64,000 nt of DNA from Streptomyces misionensis (GTDB lineage: Bacteria > Actinomycetota > Actinomycetes > Streptomycetales > Streptomycetaceae). The position numbers and the translations under genes are program-made. The notes beneath the pieces were generated by a model, which was not told where the DNA came from, searched no databases, and saw nothing but the letters and a program-made list of their open reading frames with translations. The stretch is taken from assembly GCF_900104815.1 (NCBI RefSeq), contig NZ_FNTD01000004.1, positions 1,178,001 through 1,242,000 of the forward strand, read 5' to 3'. Position 1 is the stretch's first letter. Every line of letters starts with the position of its first letter. Shown in pieces: positions 8,101 to 18,200 of this stretch.

Positions 8101-10614
8101 GTGACCCTCATCGATCAGCTGCCGCCGACCGCCGACCCCGACGCCCTGTACGAAGCCTTCGAGTCGTGGGCCCAGGAGCGCGGCCTCACCCTCTATCCCC
8201 ACCAGGAAGAGGCGCTGATCGAAGCGGTGTCCGGGGCGAACGTGATCGTCTCCACCCCCACGGGCTCCGGCAAGAGCATGATCGCCGCGGGCGCGCACTT
8301 CGCCGCGCTGGCCCGGGACGAGGTCACCTTCTACACGGCGCCGATCAAGGCACTGGTGTCGGAGAAGTTCTTCGAGCTGTGCAAGCTGTTCGGCACCGAG
8401 AACGTCGGCATGCTCACCGGCGACGCCTCCGTGAACGCCGACGCCCCCGTGATCTGCTGCACCGCGGAGGTGCTGGCCTCGATCGCGCTGCGCGACGGCA
8501 AGGACGCGGATGTGGGCCAGGTCGTCATGGACGAGTTCCACTTCTACGCGGAGGGCGACCGCGGCTGGGCCTGGCAGATCCCGCTGCTGGAGCTGCCCCA
8601 GGCACAGTTCATCCTGATGTCGGCTACTTTGGGTGATGTCTCCTTCTTCGAGAAGGACCTCACCCGCCGCACCGGGCGGCCCACCTCGGTGGTCCGCTCG
8701 GCGACCCGCCCGGTGCCCCTCTCCTACGAGTACAAGCTGACCCCGCTCACCGAGACGCTCACCGAACTGCTGGAGAGCAAGCAGGCTCCGGTGTACATCG
8801 TCCACTTCACGCAGGCGCAGGCCGTGGAGCGGGCGCAGGCGCTCATGAGCATCAACATGTGCTCCCGGGAGGAGAAGGACCAGATCGCCGAGCTGATCGG
8901 CAACTTCCGCTTCACCACGAAGTTCGGCCGCAACCTCTCCCGCTACGTGCGGCACGGCATCGGTGTGCACCACGCCGGCATGCTGCCCAAGTACCGGCGC
9001 CTGGTGGAGAAGCTCGCCCAGGCCGGTCTGCTGAAGGTCATCTGCGGCACGGACACGCTCGGTGTCGGCGTCAACGTGCCCATCCGCACCGTGCTGTTCA
9101 CCGCGCTGACCAAGTACGACGGCAGCCGTGTACGCACCCTGCGGGCGCGCGAGTTCCACCAGATCGCGGGCCGCGCGGGCCGGGCGGGCTTCGACACGGC
9201 CGGCCTTGTCGTCGCGCAGGCGCCGGAGCACGTCATCGAGAACGAGAAGGCGCTGGCGAAGGCGGGCGACGACCCGAAGAAGCGGCGCAAGGTGGTGCGC
9301 AAGAAGGCGCCGGAGGGCTTTGTCGCCTGGACGGAGAACACCTTCCAGAAGCTGATCGACTCGGAACCGGAGCCGCTGACGTCCCGTTTCCGGGTCACGC
9401 ACACCATGCTGCTGTCGGTGATCGCCCGTCCGGGCAACGCGTTCGAGGCGATGCGCCATCTCCTGGAGGACAACCACGAGCCGCGCAAGCAGCAGCTGCG
9501 GCACATCCGCCGGGCGATCGCGATCTACCGTTCGCTGCTCGACGGCGGCATCGTGGAGAAGCTCGACAAGCCCGATGCCGAGGGCCGCATCGTCCGGCTC
9601 ACGGTCGACCTCCAGCAGGACTTCGCGCTCAACCAGCCGCTGTCGACCTTCGCGCTGGCCGCGTTCGAACTCCTCGATCCCGAGTCGCCGTCGTACGCCC
9701 TCGACATGGTGTCCGTGGTCGAGTCCACCCTGGACGACCCGCGGCAGATCCTCGTCGCCCAGCAGAACAAGGCGCGCGGCGAGGCCGTGGCCGCGATGAA
9801 GGCCGACGGCGTCGAGTACGAGGAGCGCATGGAGCGCCTCCAGGACGTCACCTACCCGAAGCCCTTGGAAGAGCTGCTCTTCCATGCCTACAACACCTAC
9901 CGCAAGAGCCACCCGTGGGTCGGCGACCACCCGCTGTCGCCGAAGTCGGTCGTCCGCGACATGTACGAACGGGCGCTGTCCTTCACCGAGTTGGTGTCCT
10001 TCTACGAGCTGGCGCGTACCGAGGGGATCGTGCTTCGTTACCTCGCCAGCGCCTACAAGACGCTCGACCACACCATCCCGGACGACCTGAAGTCCGAGGA
10101 CCTTCAGGACCTGATCGAATGGCTCGGCGAGATGGTGCGCCAGGTGGACTCCAGCCTGCTGGACGAGTGGGAGCAGTTGGCGAACCCCGAGGAGATGACC
10201 GCCGAGCAGGCCCAGGAGAAGGCCGACGAGGTCAAGCCCGTCACCACCAACGCGCGTGCCTTCCGGGTGCTGGTGCGCAACGCGCTCTTCCGCCGCGTGG
10301 AGCTGGCCGCGCTGGACCAGGTGGAGGAACTGGGCGAGATGGACGCCGAGGCCGGCTGGGACGCCGACGCGTGGGGCGAGGCGATGGACAAGTACTGGGA
10401 CGAGTACGAGGACCTCGGCACCGGACCCGACGCCCGCGGCCCCAAGCTGCTGGTCATCAAGGAGGAGCCGGAGCACGGCCTCTGGCGGGTCCGCCAGATC
10501 TTCGACGACCCCAACGGCGACCACGACTGGGGCATCAGCGCGGAGGTCGACCTCGCGGCCTCGGACGCCGAGGGCCGTGCGGTCGTACGCGTCACCGATG
10601 TCGGCCAGCTGTGA
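8101..10614 (+). CDS. Large DEAD/DEAH-box RNA/DNA helicase with DUF3516-like C-terminus
   Basis: This 837-aa protein is a superfamily 2 helicase. The N-terminal RecA-like lobe has Walker A TPTGSGKS (about residue 56), the DEAH-type box DEFH and the motif III SATLGD. The second lobe has GVHHAGMLPKYRR, GTDTLGVGVNVPIRTVLFT and QIAGRAGRAG, close to the Ski2-like group. The long C-terminal half matches the DUF3516 type found in actinobacterial members and probably contacts RNA. Many annotations use a longer frame, but GTG 8101 (V-T-L-I-D) with an upstream GGGAG fits better than the low-complexity leader starting at 8008. tesB follows after 19 bases, suggesting one transcript. Confidence 0.83.
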   Translation: MTLIDQLPPTADPDALYEAFESWAQERGLTLYPHQEEALIEAVSGANVIVSTPTGSGKSMIAAGAHFAALARDEVTFYTAPIKALVSEKFFELCKLFGTENVGMLTGDASVNADAPVICCTAEVLASIALRDGKDADVGQVVMDEFHFYAEGDRGWAWQIPLLELPQAQFILMSATLGDVSFFEKDLTRRTGRPTSVVRSATRPVPLSYEYKLTPLTETLTELLESKQAPVYIVHFTQAQAVERAQALMSINMCSREEKDQIAELIGNFRFTTKFGRNLSRYVRHGIGVHHAGMLPKYRRLVEKLAQAGLLKVICGTDTLGVGVNVPIRTVLFTALTKYDGSRVRTLRAREFHQIAGRAGRAGFDTAGLVVAQAPEHVIENEKALAKAGDDPKKRRKVVRKKAPEGFVAWTENTFQKLIDSEPEPLTSRFRVTHTMLLSVIARPGNAFEAMRHLLEDNHEPRKQQLRHIRRAIAIYRSLLDGGIVEKLDKPDAEGRIVRLTVDLQQDFALNQPLSTFALAAFELLDPESPSYALDMVSVVESTLDDPRQILVAQQNKARGEAVAAMKADGVEYEERMERLQDVTYPKPLEELLFHAYNTYRKSHPWVGDHPLSPKSVVRDMYERALSFTELVSFYELARTEGIVLRYLASAYKTLDHTIPDDLKSEDLQDLIEWLGEMVRQVDSSLLDEWEQLANPEEMTAEQAQEKADEVKPVTTNARAFRVLVRNALFRRVELAALDQVEELGEMDAEAGWDADAWGEAMDKYWDEYEDLGTGPDARGPKLLVIKEEPEHGLWRVRQIFDDPNGDHDWGISAEVDLAASDAEGRAVVRVTDVGQL

Positions 10615-10633
10615 CCACAGGAGAATCCCACCC

Positions 10634-11506
10634 ATGACGACGAACCCGGCTGAAAGACTGGTCGATCTGCTCGACCTGGAGCAGATCGAGGTCAACATCT
10701 TCCGTGGCCGAAGCCCGCAGGAGTCCTTGCAGCGGGTCTTCGGCGGCCAGGTGGCGGGCCAGGCCCTGGTCGCCGCCGGCCGCACCACGGACGGGGACCG
10801 CCCGGTGCACTCGCTGCACGCGTATTTCCTGCGCCCGGGCCGTCCGGGCGTGCCGATCGTGTACCAGGTGGAGCGGGTCCGCGACGGGCGCTCGTTCACC
10901 ACGCGCCGGGTCACCGCCGTGCAGCAGGGACGCACGATCTTCAATCTGACCGCCTCCTTTCACAAGCCTGAGGAAGGACCGTTCGAGCACCAGCTGCCGC
11001 CGGCCCGGGAGCTGCCGCACCCCGAGTCGCTGCCGACGGTGGCCGAGGAGATACGCAAGCATCTGGGTTCGCTGCCGGAGCAGTTGGAGCGGATGGTGCG
11101 GCGCCAGCCCTTCGACATCCGTTACGCGGACCCGTTGCGCTGGACCGCCGAGGAGGTCGAGGGTGCCGAGCCGCGCAGCGCCGTGTGGATGCGCGCGGTG
11201 GGACCGCTGGGCGACGATCCCCTGGTCCACACCTGCGCGCTGACCTACGCCAGTGACATGACGCTCCTGGACGCGGTGCGCATCCCCATCGAGCCGTTGT
11301 GGGGCCGCCGGAACTTCGACATGGCCTCGCTGGACCATGCCATGTGGTTCCACCGGCCGTTCCGGGCGGACGAGTGGTTCCTGTACGACCAGGAGTCGCC
11401 GATCGCGGTGGGTGGCCGGGGTCTAGCTCGGGGCCGCATCTACAACCTCTCAGGGCAACTGATCGTGTCCGTGGTCCAGGAGGGGCTGTTCCGTAAGCTG
11501 GGCTGA
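10634..11506 (+). CDS. tesB: Acyl-CoA thioesterase II
   Basis: The 290-aa double hot-dog protein should hydrolyse medium- and long-chain acyl-CoA to free fatty acid and CoA. Family motifs are present: FRGRSPQES, VFGGQVAGQAL near the N-terminus, HSLHAYFLRPG, the second hot-dog ASLDHAMWFHRP, and SPIAVGGRGLARGRIY near the end. ATG 10634 has GGAG upstream and closely follows the helicase stop. The last 28 codons include CTA, TCA and CAA, codons rare in the rest of the gene, exactly where an integrase gene abuts. I infer that the 3' end may have been replaced by DNA brought in with an integrating element while keeping the protein sequence. Confidence 0.9.
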   Translation: MTTNPAERLVDLLDLEQIEVNIFRGRSPQESLQRVFGGQVAGQALVAAGRTTDGDRPVHSLHAYFLRPGRPGVPIVYQVERVRDGRSFTTRRVTAVQQGRTIFNLTASFHKPEEGPFEHQLPPARELPHPESLPTVAEEIRKHLGSLPEQLERMVRRQPFDIRYADPLRWTAEEVEGAEPRSAVWMRAVGPLGDDPLVHTCALTYASDMTLLDAVRIPIEPLWGRRNFDMASLDHAMWFHRPFRADEWFLYDQESPIAVGGRGLARGRIYNLSGQLIVSVVQEGLFRKLG

Positions 11507-11694
11507 CCTGCGGTTTCACCGGTCGTCGGCTGGCCCGCGCCGCGTCGTGCGACGCTCCGCGGTCCGGTCGTTACGATGTTCTTGCCGAGAACGAAGCAGG
11601 GGTCGTGGCCAGAGGCGCACCCCACCGCGTCTCATCGCGTTTCGTTGCACCCCACAGCGATTGTGCCAATAGTGTGCCAGCGAAGGCGTATGGT
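11411..11694. other. Putative left junction (attL) of an integrated element
   Basis: From about 11420 the tesB reading frame is intact but uses CTA (11423), GCT, TCA (11450) and CAA (11456). The gene then ends and the integrase gene begins at 11695 on the other strand. Integrases of this kind lie next to the attachment site. No tRNA gene is present, so the target would be the tesB 3' end. No second copy of this stretch was noticed in the window, so the right end would lie outside it. This is inference, not proof. Confidence 0.4.
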
Positions 11695-13101
11695 CTAGTC
11701 CACTTCGCCTGACGCCCCGCCTTCCCGATCTTCACTGAGGGCATCGATGATGCGCTGCACCATCTGCTCCCGCTGGCCGTGGATGCACTTGTAGTACGCG
11801 TCCATCAGGATCGCCACGCTGTGGCCCGCCATCTCGGCAACCTCAGCGGCGGGGACACCAGAGTTCAGCCACAGGGAGACCGCGGCATGACGCAGGTCGT
11901 ACGGCCTCCTCGCAAGGAGGGAGTCCACGAGGTGTGGCGGGAAGGCAATGCGCCGCGCCTTGTGCCAGACATCGAGGTATCGGGTGGAGTCCAACCGGCC
12001 TCCGCTCGGGCTGCGGAAGAGCCGACCGTCCTCCGCCGTCCCGAACTCGTCGACGTACGCCCGCAGCATCTGGACCAGTTCAGGGGAAACCGGTACCAGA
12101 CGCACGTCGCCGCGGGCCCGGTGCTTGAGCCCTCGCTGCTCGTGCTTTCGCCCGTCATCCGTCCATGCGGAGCCGGCGCGTGTGCTGGCCTGATGCAGCG
12201 TGAGGAGGCCCGGCCCCTTCTTCGGGAGCTGGCAATCCTGAAGTCTCAGCTCGACCGCCTCTTCCGGCCGCAGTGCCGCGAAGTACAAGGTGGCGAAGAA
12301 CGGCATGAGGAGTCGCCCTCGCCCGTGCGCCCAGGTGCCGACGTAGGTGACCGCGGTCAGGAGTTCTCTGGCCTGCCGTGGACTCACCACCACGCGCGGA
12401 TCCACCTGGCGGGTGAGACGTGGAGCACGTCCACCAATCCTAGTGAGAGGATTTTCCGGAAGGTCGCCCTTTTCGACCGCGTATTCGAGCGTGTTGTGAA
12501 ACACGGCCCGGATCCGTTGTGAGTGGCTGGGACTCGCAGGCGTTCCATCCAGACGGTAGCTGATGGACCGCAGGACATGACGACCGACATCAAGGTCCTT
12601 CAAATCGGCCACCGGCCGCGAGTGTTGCGCGACCCACTCCAACGCGGCCGTCACGTCAGCTTCCGGTGCTTCACTCCGCGCTGTCAGCCGGAAGGCCCAG
12701 TGAGTCAGGGCCCGACGCATTACTTGCGAGTCCGGCGCCACCACACCCCTTTTAGGCTCGACGAGCAGTTCAGTTGTTATACGAGCCAGCGCGGAAGCCG
12801 TATTCTTGCGCGTATTTGCCGCCGCACCCGGCCATTTCATCTGCGCATAGGTGCAGGCCAATTGATACCACGTCAGCGCCTCTGTCTCCGGCTGCATCGA
12901 CACAGGGAGCCCAGTCTCGGTATCGAAGACCTCGCCACGGTTCGCAGCAGCGACAAGATTGACACGGAAGAGCTCAGCATGGGCAGAAGAGCGGTAGGAG
13001 GCATAGAAGGCTTTCCCGTCAACAGCCCAACGGACCTGGTACGGCTTCGGCCGACCCTTTCCATTCTGGGTTTTCCAAAATTGGACGTTCGCGATTCGCA
13101 A
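11695..13101 (-). CDS. int: Tyrosine site-specific integrase
   Basis: This 468-aa tyrosine recombinase has an N-terminal arm-binding region (about 1-80), a SAM-like core-binding domain (about 80-220) and a C-terminal catalytic domain. Catalytic positions can be read as R in FAALRPEEAVEL, LRHAA (Arg box II), GHS, and Tyr in DAYYKCIHG. It should integrate and excise the element whose left end lies behind tesB. The only in-frame start is TTG 13101, since a stop codon lies 12 bases upstream; a weak GGTGG precedes it. An IS701-family element begins 33 bases upstream and has probably displaced the original promoter and perhaps an excisionase gene. No excisionase-like small gene was found next to it. 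Confidence 0.88.
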   Translation of the reverse strand: MRIANVQFWKTQNGKGRPKPYQVRWAVDGKAFYASYRSSAHAELFRVNLVAAANRGEVFDTETGLPVSMQPETEALTWYQLACTYAQMKWPGAAANTRKNTASALARITTELLVEPKRGVVAPDSQVMRRALTHWAFRLTARSEAPEADVTAALEWVAQHSRPVADLKDLDVGRHVLRSISYRLDGTPASPSHSQRIRAVFHNTLEYAVEKGDLPENPLTRIGGRAPRLTRQVDPRVVVSPRQARELLTAVTYVGTWAHGRGRLLMPFFATLYFAALRPEEAVELRLQDCQLPKKGPGLLTLHQASTRAGSAWTDDGRKHEQRGLKHRARGDVRLVPVSPELVQMLRAYVDEFGTAEDGRLFRSPSGGRLDSTRYLDVWHKARRIAFPPHLVDSLLARRPYDLRHAAVSLWLNSGVPAAEVAEMAGHSVAILMDAYYKCIHGQREQMVQRIIDALSEDREGGASGEVD

Positions 13102-13130
13102 ATTCCACCATCAATTCAATACAGAGGGGT

Positions 13131-13159
13131 TAGTACTCCAGCCGTAGATCGTGATCTTG
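13131..13159 (+). repeat. Left terminal inverted repeat of the IS701-family element
   Basis: It begins TAGTACTCCAGCCGTAG. The first 17 bases match the right repeat exactly, and about 25 of 29 match overall. Confidence 0.8.
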
Positions 13160-13212
13160 CTGGTCGGGGCTGGTGCGGAGATGGCTGCGGCCACCGTTGA
13201 TCATCGTGAGTT

Positions 13213-14534
13213 GTGTGGACAAACGAAGATCAGGCGGTGGCCGCGGGTCACAGCGTAGTGCCTGCCCGGTGGCGGGCGATGTTCGACCAGCTGATGGGCC
13301 GCGTGGCGGGCCGGTTCGCTCGGGTCGAACCCCGACGTCGCGCAACCGCGTTGGTGCTCGGACTGCTGTCGGACCTGCCGAGGAAGAACTGCTGGACGCT
13401 GGCCGAGCATGCGGGCGACGCGACCCCGGACGGCATGCAGCACCTGCTGCACCGTGCGAAGTGGGACGCCGACGCGGTCCGCGATGACGTGCGCGCCTAC
13501 GTCGTCGAGCACCTCGCCGACGACCAGGCGGTGCTCGTGGTCGACGAGACGGGCGATCTGAAGAAGGGCACGGCGACCGTCGGCGTCCAGCGCCAGTACA
13601 CCGGCACGGCCGGCCGCATCGAGAACGCCCGGTCGCCGTCTATCTCGTGTACTCCGCGGACCGCGGACACGCTGCCATCGACCGAGCCCTGTACGTGCCA
13701 CGCTCTTGGACCGAGGACCCGGACCGCTGCCGGAACGCGGGCATCCCGGACGATCTGGCCTTCGCCACCAAGCCCCAACTCGCCGCCCGCATGGTCGAGC
13801 GGGCGCTCGACGCGGGAACCCCAGCACGCTGGGTCGCAGGCGACGAGGTCTACGGCGACAACCCGCACCTGCGGATCACCCTTGAACGCCGGCGGACCGG
13901 CTACGTCCTGGCCGTCTCCAGCACCCACCCTGTCATCACGCACGCCGGGAAGTTCCAGGCCAAGACCCTGGCCGCACGGATCCCGAAGCGGGCCTGGCAA
14001 CGGCTGTCGGCCGGAACGGGCGCGAAGGGCGAGCGGTACTACGACTGGGCACAGATCGACATCCACGACCCCGCCGGTCGGCCCGGCCACTGGTGCCTGC
14101 TGGTCCGCCGCAACCGTCGCACTGGCGAACTCGCCTTCTACCGCTGCTTCTCACCCCGGCCGGTGCCGCTGTCGGAACTGGTCCGGGTGGCCGGACGGCG
14201 CTGGACGATCGAGGAGACATTCCAGGCCGGCAAGGGCCTGACCGGTCTGGACGAGCACCAGGTCCGACGCTGGACCTCCTGGCACCGCTGGGTCACCCTC
14301 GCGATGCTCACCCACGCCTTCCTGGCCGTCACCGCAGCCACCGAACGCCGCGACCAGCCCGCCCTCGACAGCCTGATCCCCTTGACCGGCAACGAGATCC
14401 AGCACCTGTTCGCGGCCCTGATCAGCCCGGTCCACGACCTCGCACACCGCCTGCGTTGGTCACACTGGCGACGCCGACACCAAGCCCGCGCCCGAGCCTG
14501 CCACTACCAACGGCAAGCAACTGTCCAGCCATAG
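13213..14534 (+). pseudogene. IS701-family transposase, frameshifted
   Basis: The frame starting at GTG 13213 encodes the N-terminal 140 residues, including the first catalytic Asp region (VVDETGDLKKG). It then changes at about 13630, and the downstream frame continues with VYSADRGHAAIDR, the WVAGDEVYGDN second Asp region and the RWTIEETFQAGKG third catalytic Glu region, to the stop at 14534. Family members usually read through this point as GAG AAC GCC CAG GTC; here one base is missing (GCCCGGTC). The gene is therefore a single-base frameshift, by mutation or sequencing error, since programmed slippage is not known for this family and no slippery run is present. Confidence 0.8.
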
Positions 14535-14614
14535 AGGTTCGCGTCCCCTGACCGGTGGCGATATCGAGATGTCGCGAGGTCGGTGCCGGTGCATACTTCC
14601 TCACCGTGGAAATC

Positions 14615-15148
14615 ATGACAGGCGAGCTGCGGCGCCTTCGATCTGGACCGGGGGCCGAGGATGGCGACGAGCCCCGGCCGTTTCTCGTGCGCCTCCGGTT
14701 CACTGCCGAGGACCCAGCCCAGGTCATCGACAACGCGCGTGCGGTACTGACATGTGTGGTCTCCCAGATGGGTGACTGGCCGACAGATGAGCTTTGGCCG
14801 CAACTGTTACCGACCTGGTTCATCCAGCGGTGCGCGCCCGAGACCCCGGAACCGGAGCATGGCGAGCCCTTCGACGTCGAGGCGTGGCTGCGTCAATGGC
14901 GGGCGATGACGCCAGAGGAGAGAGCGGCCGTCGATCAGGGGCCGTGGACGCTCTCGGGATGGCTGTACTACTTCGACCCGACCGAGGAAGGAATGGGAGA
15001 CGATCGCAGCTGGTGGTGGTGGCACGCAGGAACCGACGAGTCGGGCGGCTGGGTGCAGGTGGCCACCACTGGCTGGCCCTTCGGAAGCGGTTCGCTGTCC
15101 TGGCTGATTGAGGCCAGTGGGGGTGCGGATCTCGTCTACGGGCCGTGA
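14615..15148 (+). CDS. Hypothetical protein carried inside the IS701-family element
   Basis: The product of about 177 aa is acidic and tryptophan-rich (DRSWWWWHAG, GWVQVATTGWPFG, LSWLIEASGG). No signal peptide, membrane segment or recognised catalytic motif is visible, and I do not recognise the family. The start is uncertain: ATG 14615 or GTG 14606 or 14555. It lies 80 bases after the transposase stop on the same strand and ends 12 bases before the right inverted repeat, so it is inside the element. Small acidic tryptophan-rich proteins like this are often immunity proteins, but nothing here proves it. Confidence 0.6.
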   Translation: MTGELRRLRSGPGAEDGDEPRPFLVRLRFTAEDPAQVIDNARAVLTCVVSQMGDWPTDELWPQLLPTWFIQRCAPETPEPEHGEPFDVEAWLRQWRAMTPEERAAVDQGPWTLSGWLYYFDPTEEGMGDDRSWWWWHAGTDESGGWVQVATTGWPFGSGSLSWLIEASGGADLVYGP

Positions 15149-15160
15149 GCAGCGACTCGC

Positions 15161-15189
15161 CGTGATCGCGAACTACGGCTGGAGTACTA
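15161..15189 (-). repeat. Right terminal inverted repeat of the IS701-family element
   Basis: It is the reverse complement of the left repeat over its outer 17 bases, ending GGCTGGAGTACTA. Confidence 0.8.
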
Positions 15190-15228
15190 GTTCAGTGAAC
15201 ACGCCTCAAACTAGACGCATTCACCAAC

Positions 15229-18200
15229 TTAGTTCTGAGCCTGGGCAGCGTACGGGATTGTCAACTCGTGCTCCTCCAGGCTGCGCAGAACTGCCGTGCC
15301 ATTTGAAATCTTATTGAGTAGGAACAGTTCCCGAGTGCGGCAATCCGGGCATAGGCTGACCATGGCCAATGGCCATAGATCGATCGGGACGCCTGGCGGG
15401 GTGCCGTCGACATATATCCTGTCCGGCCGCAGGGGGCGGTTGATCGGCCGACTAAACGGCTCCCAACTCGGGTGGCTCCCTCGTAGCCTCAGGCCCACAG
15501 CCTGGAAGGAGGAATCATCGAGGTATTCACAGCGCTCCACCCAAAACCAGTCGGTGCTCGACAGCCAGTTGACTGAGTTGAGCGCCGAGACCACATACGG
15601 TTCGAGCTTTTCGACGTCCTCGTCGAGTTCGTGACTCCTGCGTACCCCGTGAGCGTGGTGGGAAATATTACGGAGATCCTTGATGTCCTTCAGAAGCGAT
15701 AGCGTGACGCCGTGTTCGCGGAGCGCGACGAGTTCCGGCAGCTGAGGCGTTGGGACCTCATCCATGAATCTCTTAATGAGCGTGGTCCAGGTACCAAAGG
15801 CCGCCCCTTGACCGAAAGTTTTGCGTAGAGAGCTGGTGAAGCTCCCGTGGTGCGCAATAAGTTCACGCAAGGCAAGGACGCCCAGAGTGCGCGCCGTTCC
15901 TTCACCAAGCTTGAGCAGTCCGTCCTTCCTCTCGGCCGGGTGGGTGCTCACGCGGTAACGCCGCGCGAGAGCGGCTACGTGAAATGGATAGCTCGCCTCC
16001 GCACGCCACACAGGGTCATCGAAAGGGCGCACCAATTGTCCCGCGAGGCGCGCCTCACGAGCGATGAACCGGATGGACTGACGGATCTCCGCAACGCGTG
16101 TCTCGGGGCCGGCGAAGACGTTCGGCAAGATGCCGTCCGTCGCCATTCGCAGCGCATGACGGCCCTCCTGCACCTCTGCCAGTAGATCCTCCACCTCCGG
16201 GGCTGCGACCAACTCCACTGGTACCGGCGTATCGAGCAGCTCTCGGGCTTGCGGGTAAGCCGCGTTGCTCTTGCGCGAGTTGAGCCATTCGCATAGTCCA
16301 CGACCGCTCCCCGGGGTGGGGTGCAGCACGAACAGCCGAGTGACTGCGTCACCGAACCCTGCAGGCAGAAGGCGCCAGTTACCAGAGCGCCCGACCAAGT
16401 CGCCGCCCGTGCATGGTGTCAGTTCGGAGTCATCCAGTTCCGCATCTGGCAGTTCCAAGGCCGAGTCGACACTGTGCAGGTAGGAGGCCGTGAGGTGCTT
16501 GGGCGGGATGGGCTCTGCCTCGCCGCGTCGCGGACGTCGCAGCTTGACACGCTCTGTCTCCAGCTGTGCGAAGGCACGCAGCGGCCCAAACTCCCCGTCA
16601 AGCTCCGCGACGTAGAAGAGCGAAGTCCGGATGGCGCACCCGCGCCGGGTCTTCGCATGGTCGAGCCAGGCATCTGGAGCGTGGGGCAGCACCTCTTTGC
16701 GGAAGTATTCATCAGGATCGTCCCGCAACGGCACGACGACCAGGTCACGCAACTCCGGATCAGGTTCCGTCACACCCCGGCGCTGCTGCACCTCTCCTTG
16801 GTCATCGCGCACCCCGATCGCGTTTCGGACGCTCCTTTCGAAGGCGGCACCTCGCGGCCAGGTCTGGCCGACGGTCGCGACCGCGTGCCGCAGTGCCGAG
16901 AAGGCGTCTGAGCTGGTGGTCCAAGACGTTCCGACGAGCCTACGCAGCGCGCCAACCAGCTTATCGGGGTGGTCCCCTCGTTGGATCGGCCGCAGGGAGG
17001 AGAGCTGCTGCAAGCCGTCGGTGGTGAGTTCGAAGCGCAAGCGCAGCGGGCGCTCGATGACAATCTGCCGGTACAGCAGGTCCTCGTTCCGCACGACACT
17101 CACCTGGTCGCGGGGAGACCCGCCGACCGGAGCCGACAGCGCCTCTTCGTAGAGCCGGACGATCTTGTTGAGTTGATCGGGGCCGAGGTACTTCCGCTTG
17201 CTGCCCGATGACTGCCGCGTCTTCTGCCAGTGGTCCTGCGCCTTGACCAGGGCCACCCTGCCCCTGTGCGCCGACTTCTTGCGATTACTCAGGACCCATA
17301 GGTACGTACTGACGCCGGTGTTGTAGAAGAGTTGGTCAGGCAAGGCGACGATGCCCTCGAGCCAGTCATTCTCGACAATCCATCGCCGGACGTCGGACTC
17401 ACCCAGGCCAGTGGCTCCCCCCTGCATGGGAGAGCCGCTGAAGAGGACCACGACACGACTGCCACCATCACCGGAAGCGTCCACCGGCTTCATCTTCGCC
17501 AGCATGTGCTGAAGGAAGAGCAGCGATCCGTCGCTGACACGCGGCAGTCCCGCACCGAACCGTCCTGCATTGCCCAGTTCATGCTCGGCGCGGACCTGTT
17601 GCTCAGCGTGCTTCCAGCTGAGGCCGAATGGAGGGTGCGCCAACAGGTAGTCGAAGCGCTGGTCCCCGAAGAGGTCCTCCCGCAGGACGTTCCCGAACAG
17701 GATCTGTCCCGGATCGCGTCCGCTCATCAGCATGTTGGAGCCAGCGACAGCCCAGGTCTCGGCGTTGATCTCCTGGCCGTACAGGGACACATGCGCCGAG
17801 GGGTTGGCGGTCTCGATGCGCTCGGCCACCTCCTCGAGCAGTCCGCCCGTCCCGCAGGCCGGGTCGTGGACCGTGCGGAGCACGCCGGAACGCGTGAGCT
17901 CATGCTGATCGGGCTGCAGTAGCAGTGCAGACATCAGCCGGCCGACGTCACGGGGGGTGACGTGCTCATCGGCGCCAGCCCCTCCTGCCTGGTCGACAGA
18001 GCGCCGTACGAGGTCCTCGAACACAAGCCCCATGTCGCCGGCAGAGAGGGGTGCCCCCAGGTCCATGGAAAGGAACCGGCTGACGACGGCATACAGCAGC
18101 CCAGCGTGGTGCAGCCGTTCGACGGTGCGGTCGAACTCGAAGCGCTGGAACACGTCCCTGACGTTCTCGGAGTAACCGCGCACGTACTCACGCAGCAACG

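Larger units (their letters stand above)
13134..15186 (+). mobile_element. IS701-family insertion sequence with a passenger gene
   Basis: A 2.05-kb element bounded by near-perfect inverted repeats at 13131-13159 and 15161-15189. It is flanked by TTAG on the left and CTAG on the right; both fit the YTAR 4-bp target used by the IS701 family, but they are not identical, so the copy may be rearranged or mutated. It contains a frameshifted transposase gene (13213-14534) and, before the right repeat, an unrelated 14615-15148 gene. Confidence 0.75.

Noticed and set aside
3490..10944. A minus-strand open frame of 2484 codons
   Set aside because: It opposes six well-recognised plus-strand genes and one minus gene, and its protein is Arg/Gly/Pro-rich low complexity, as GC-rich shadow frames are.
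11507..11694. A tRNA gene as the integration target
   Set aside because: No cloverleaf or TTCGANNC T-arm could be found in this stretch.
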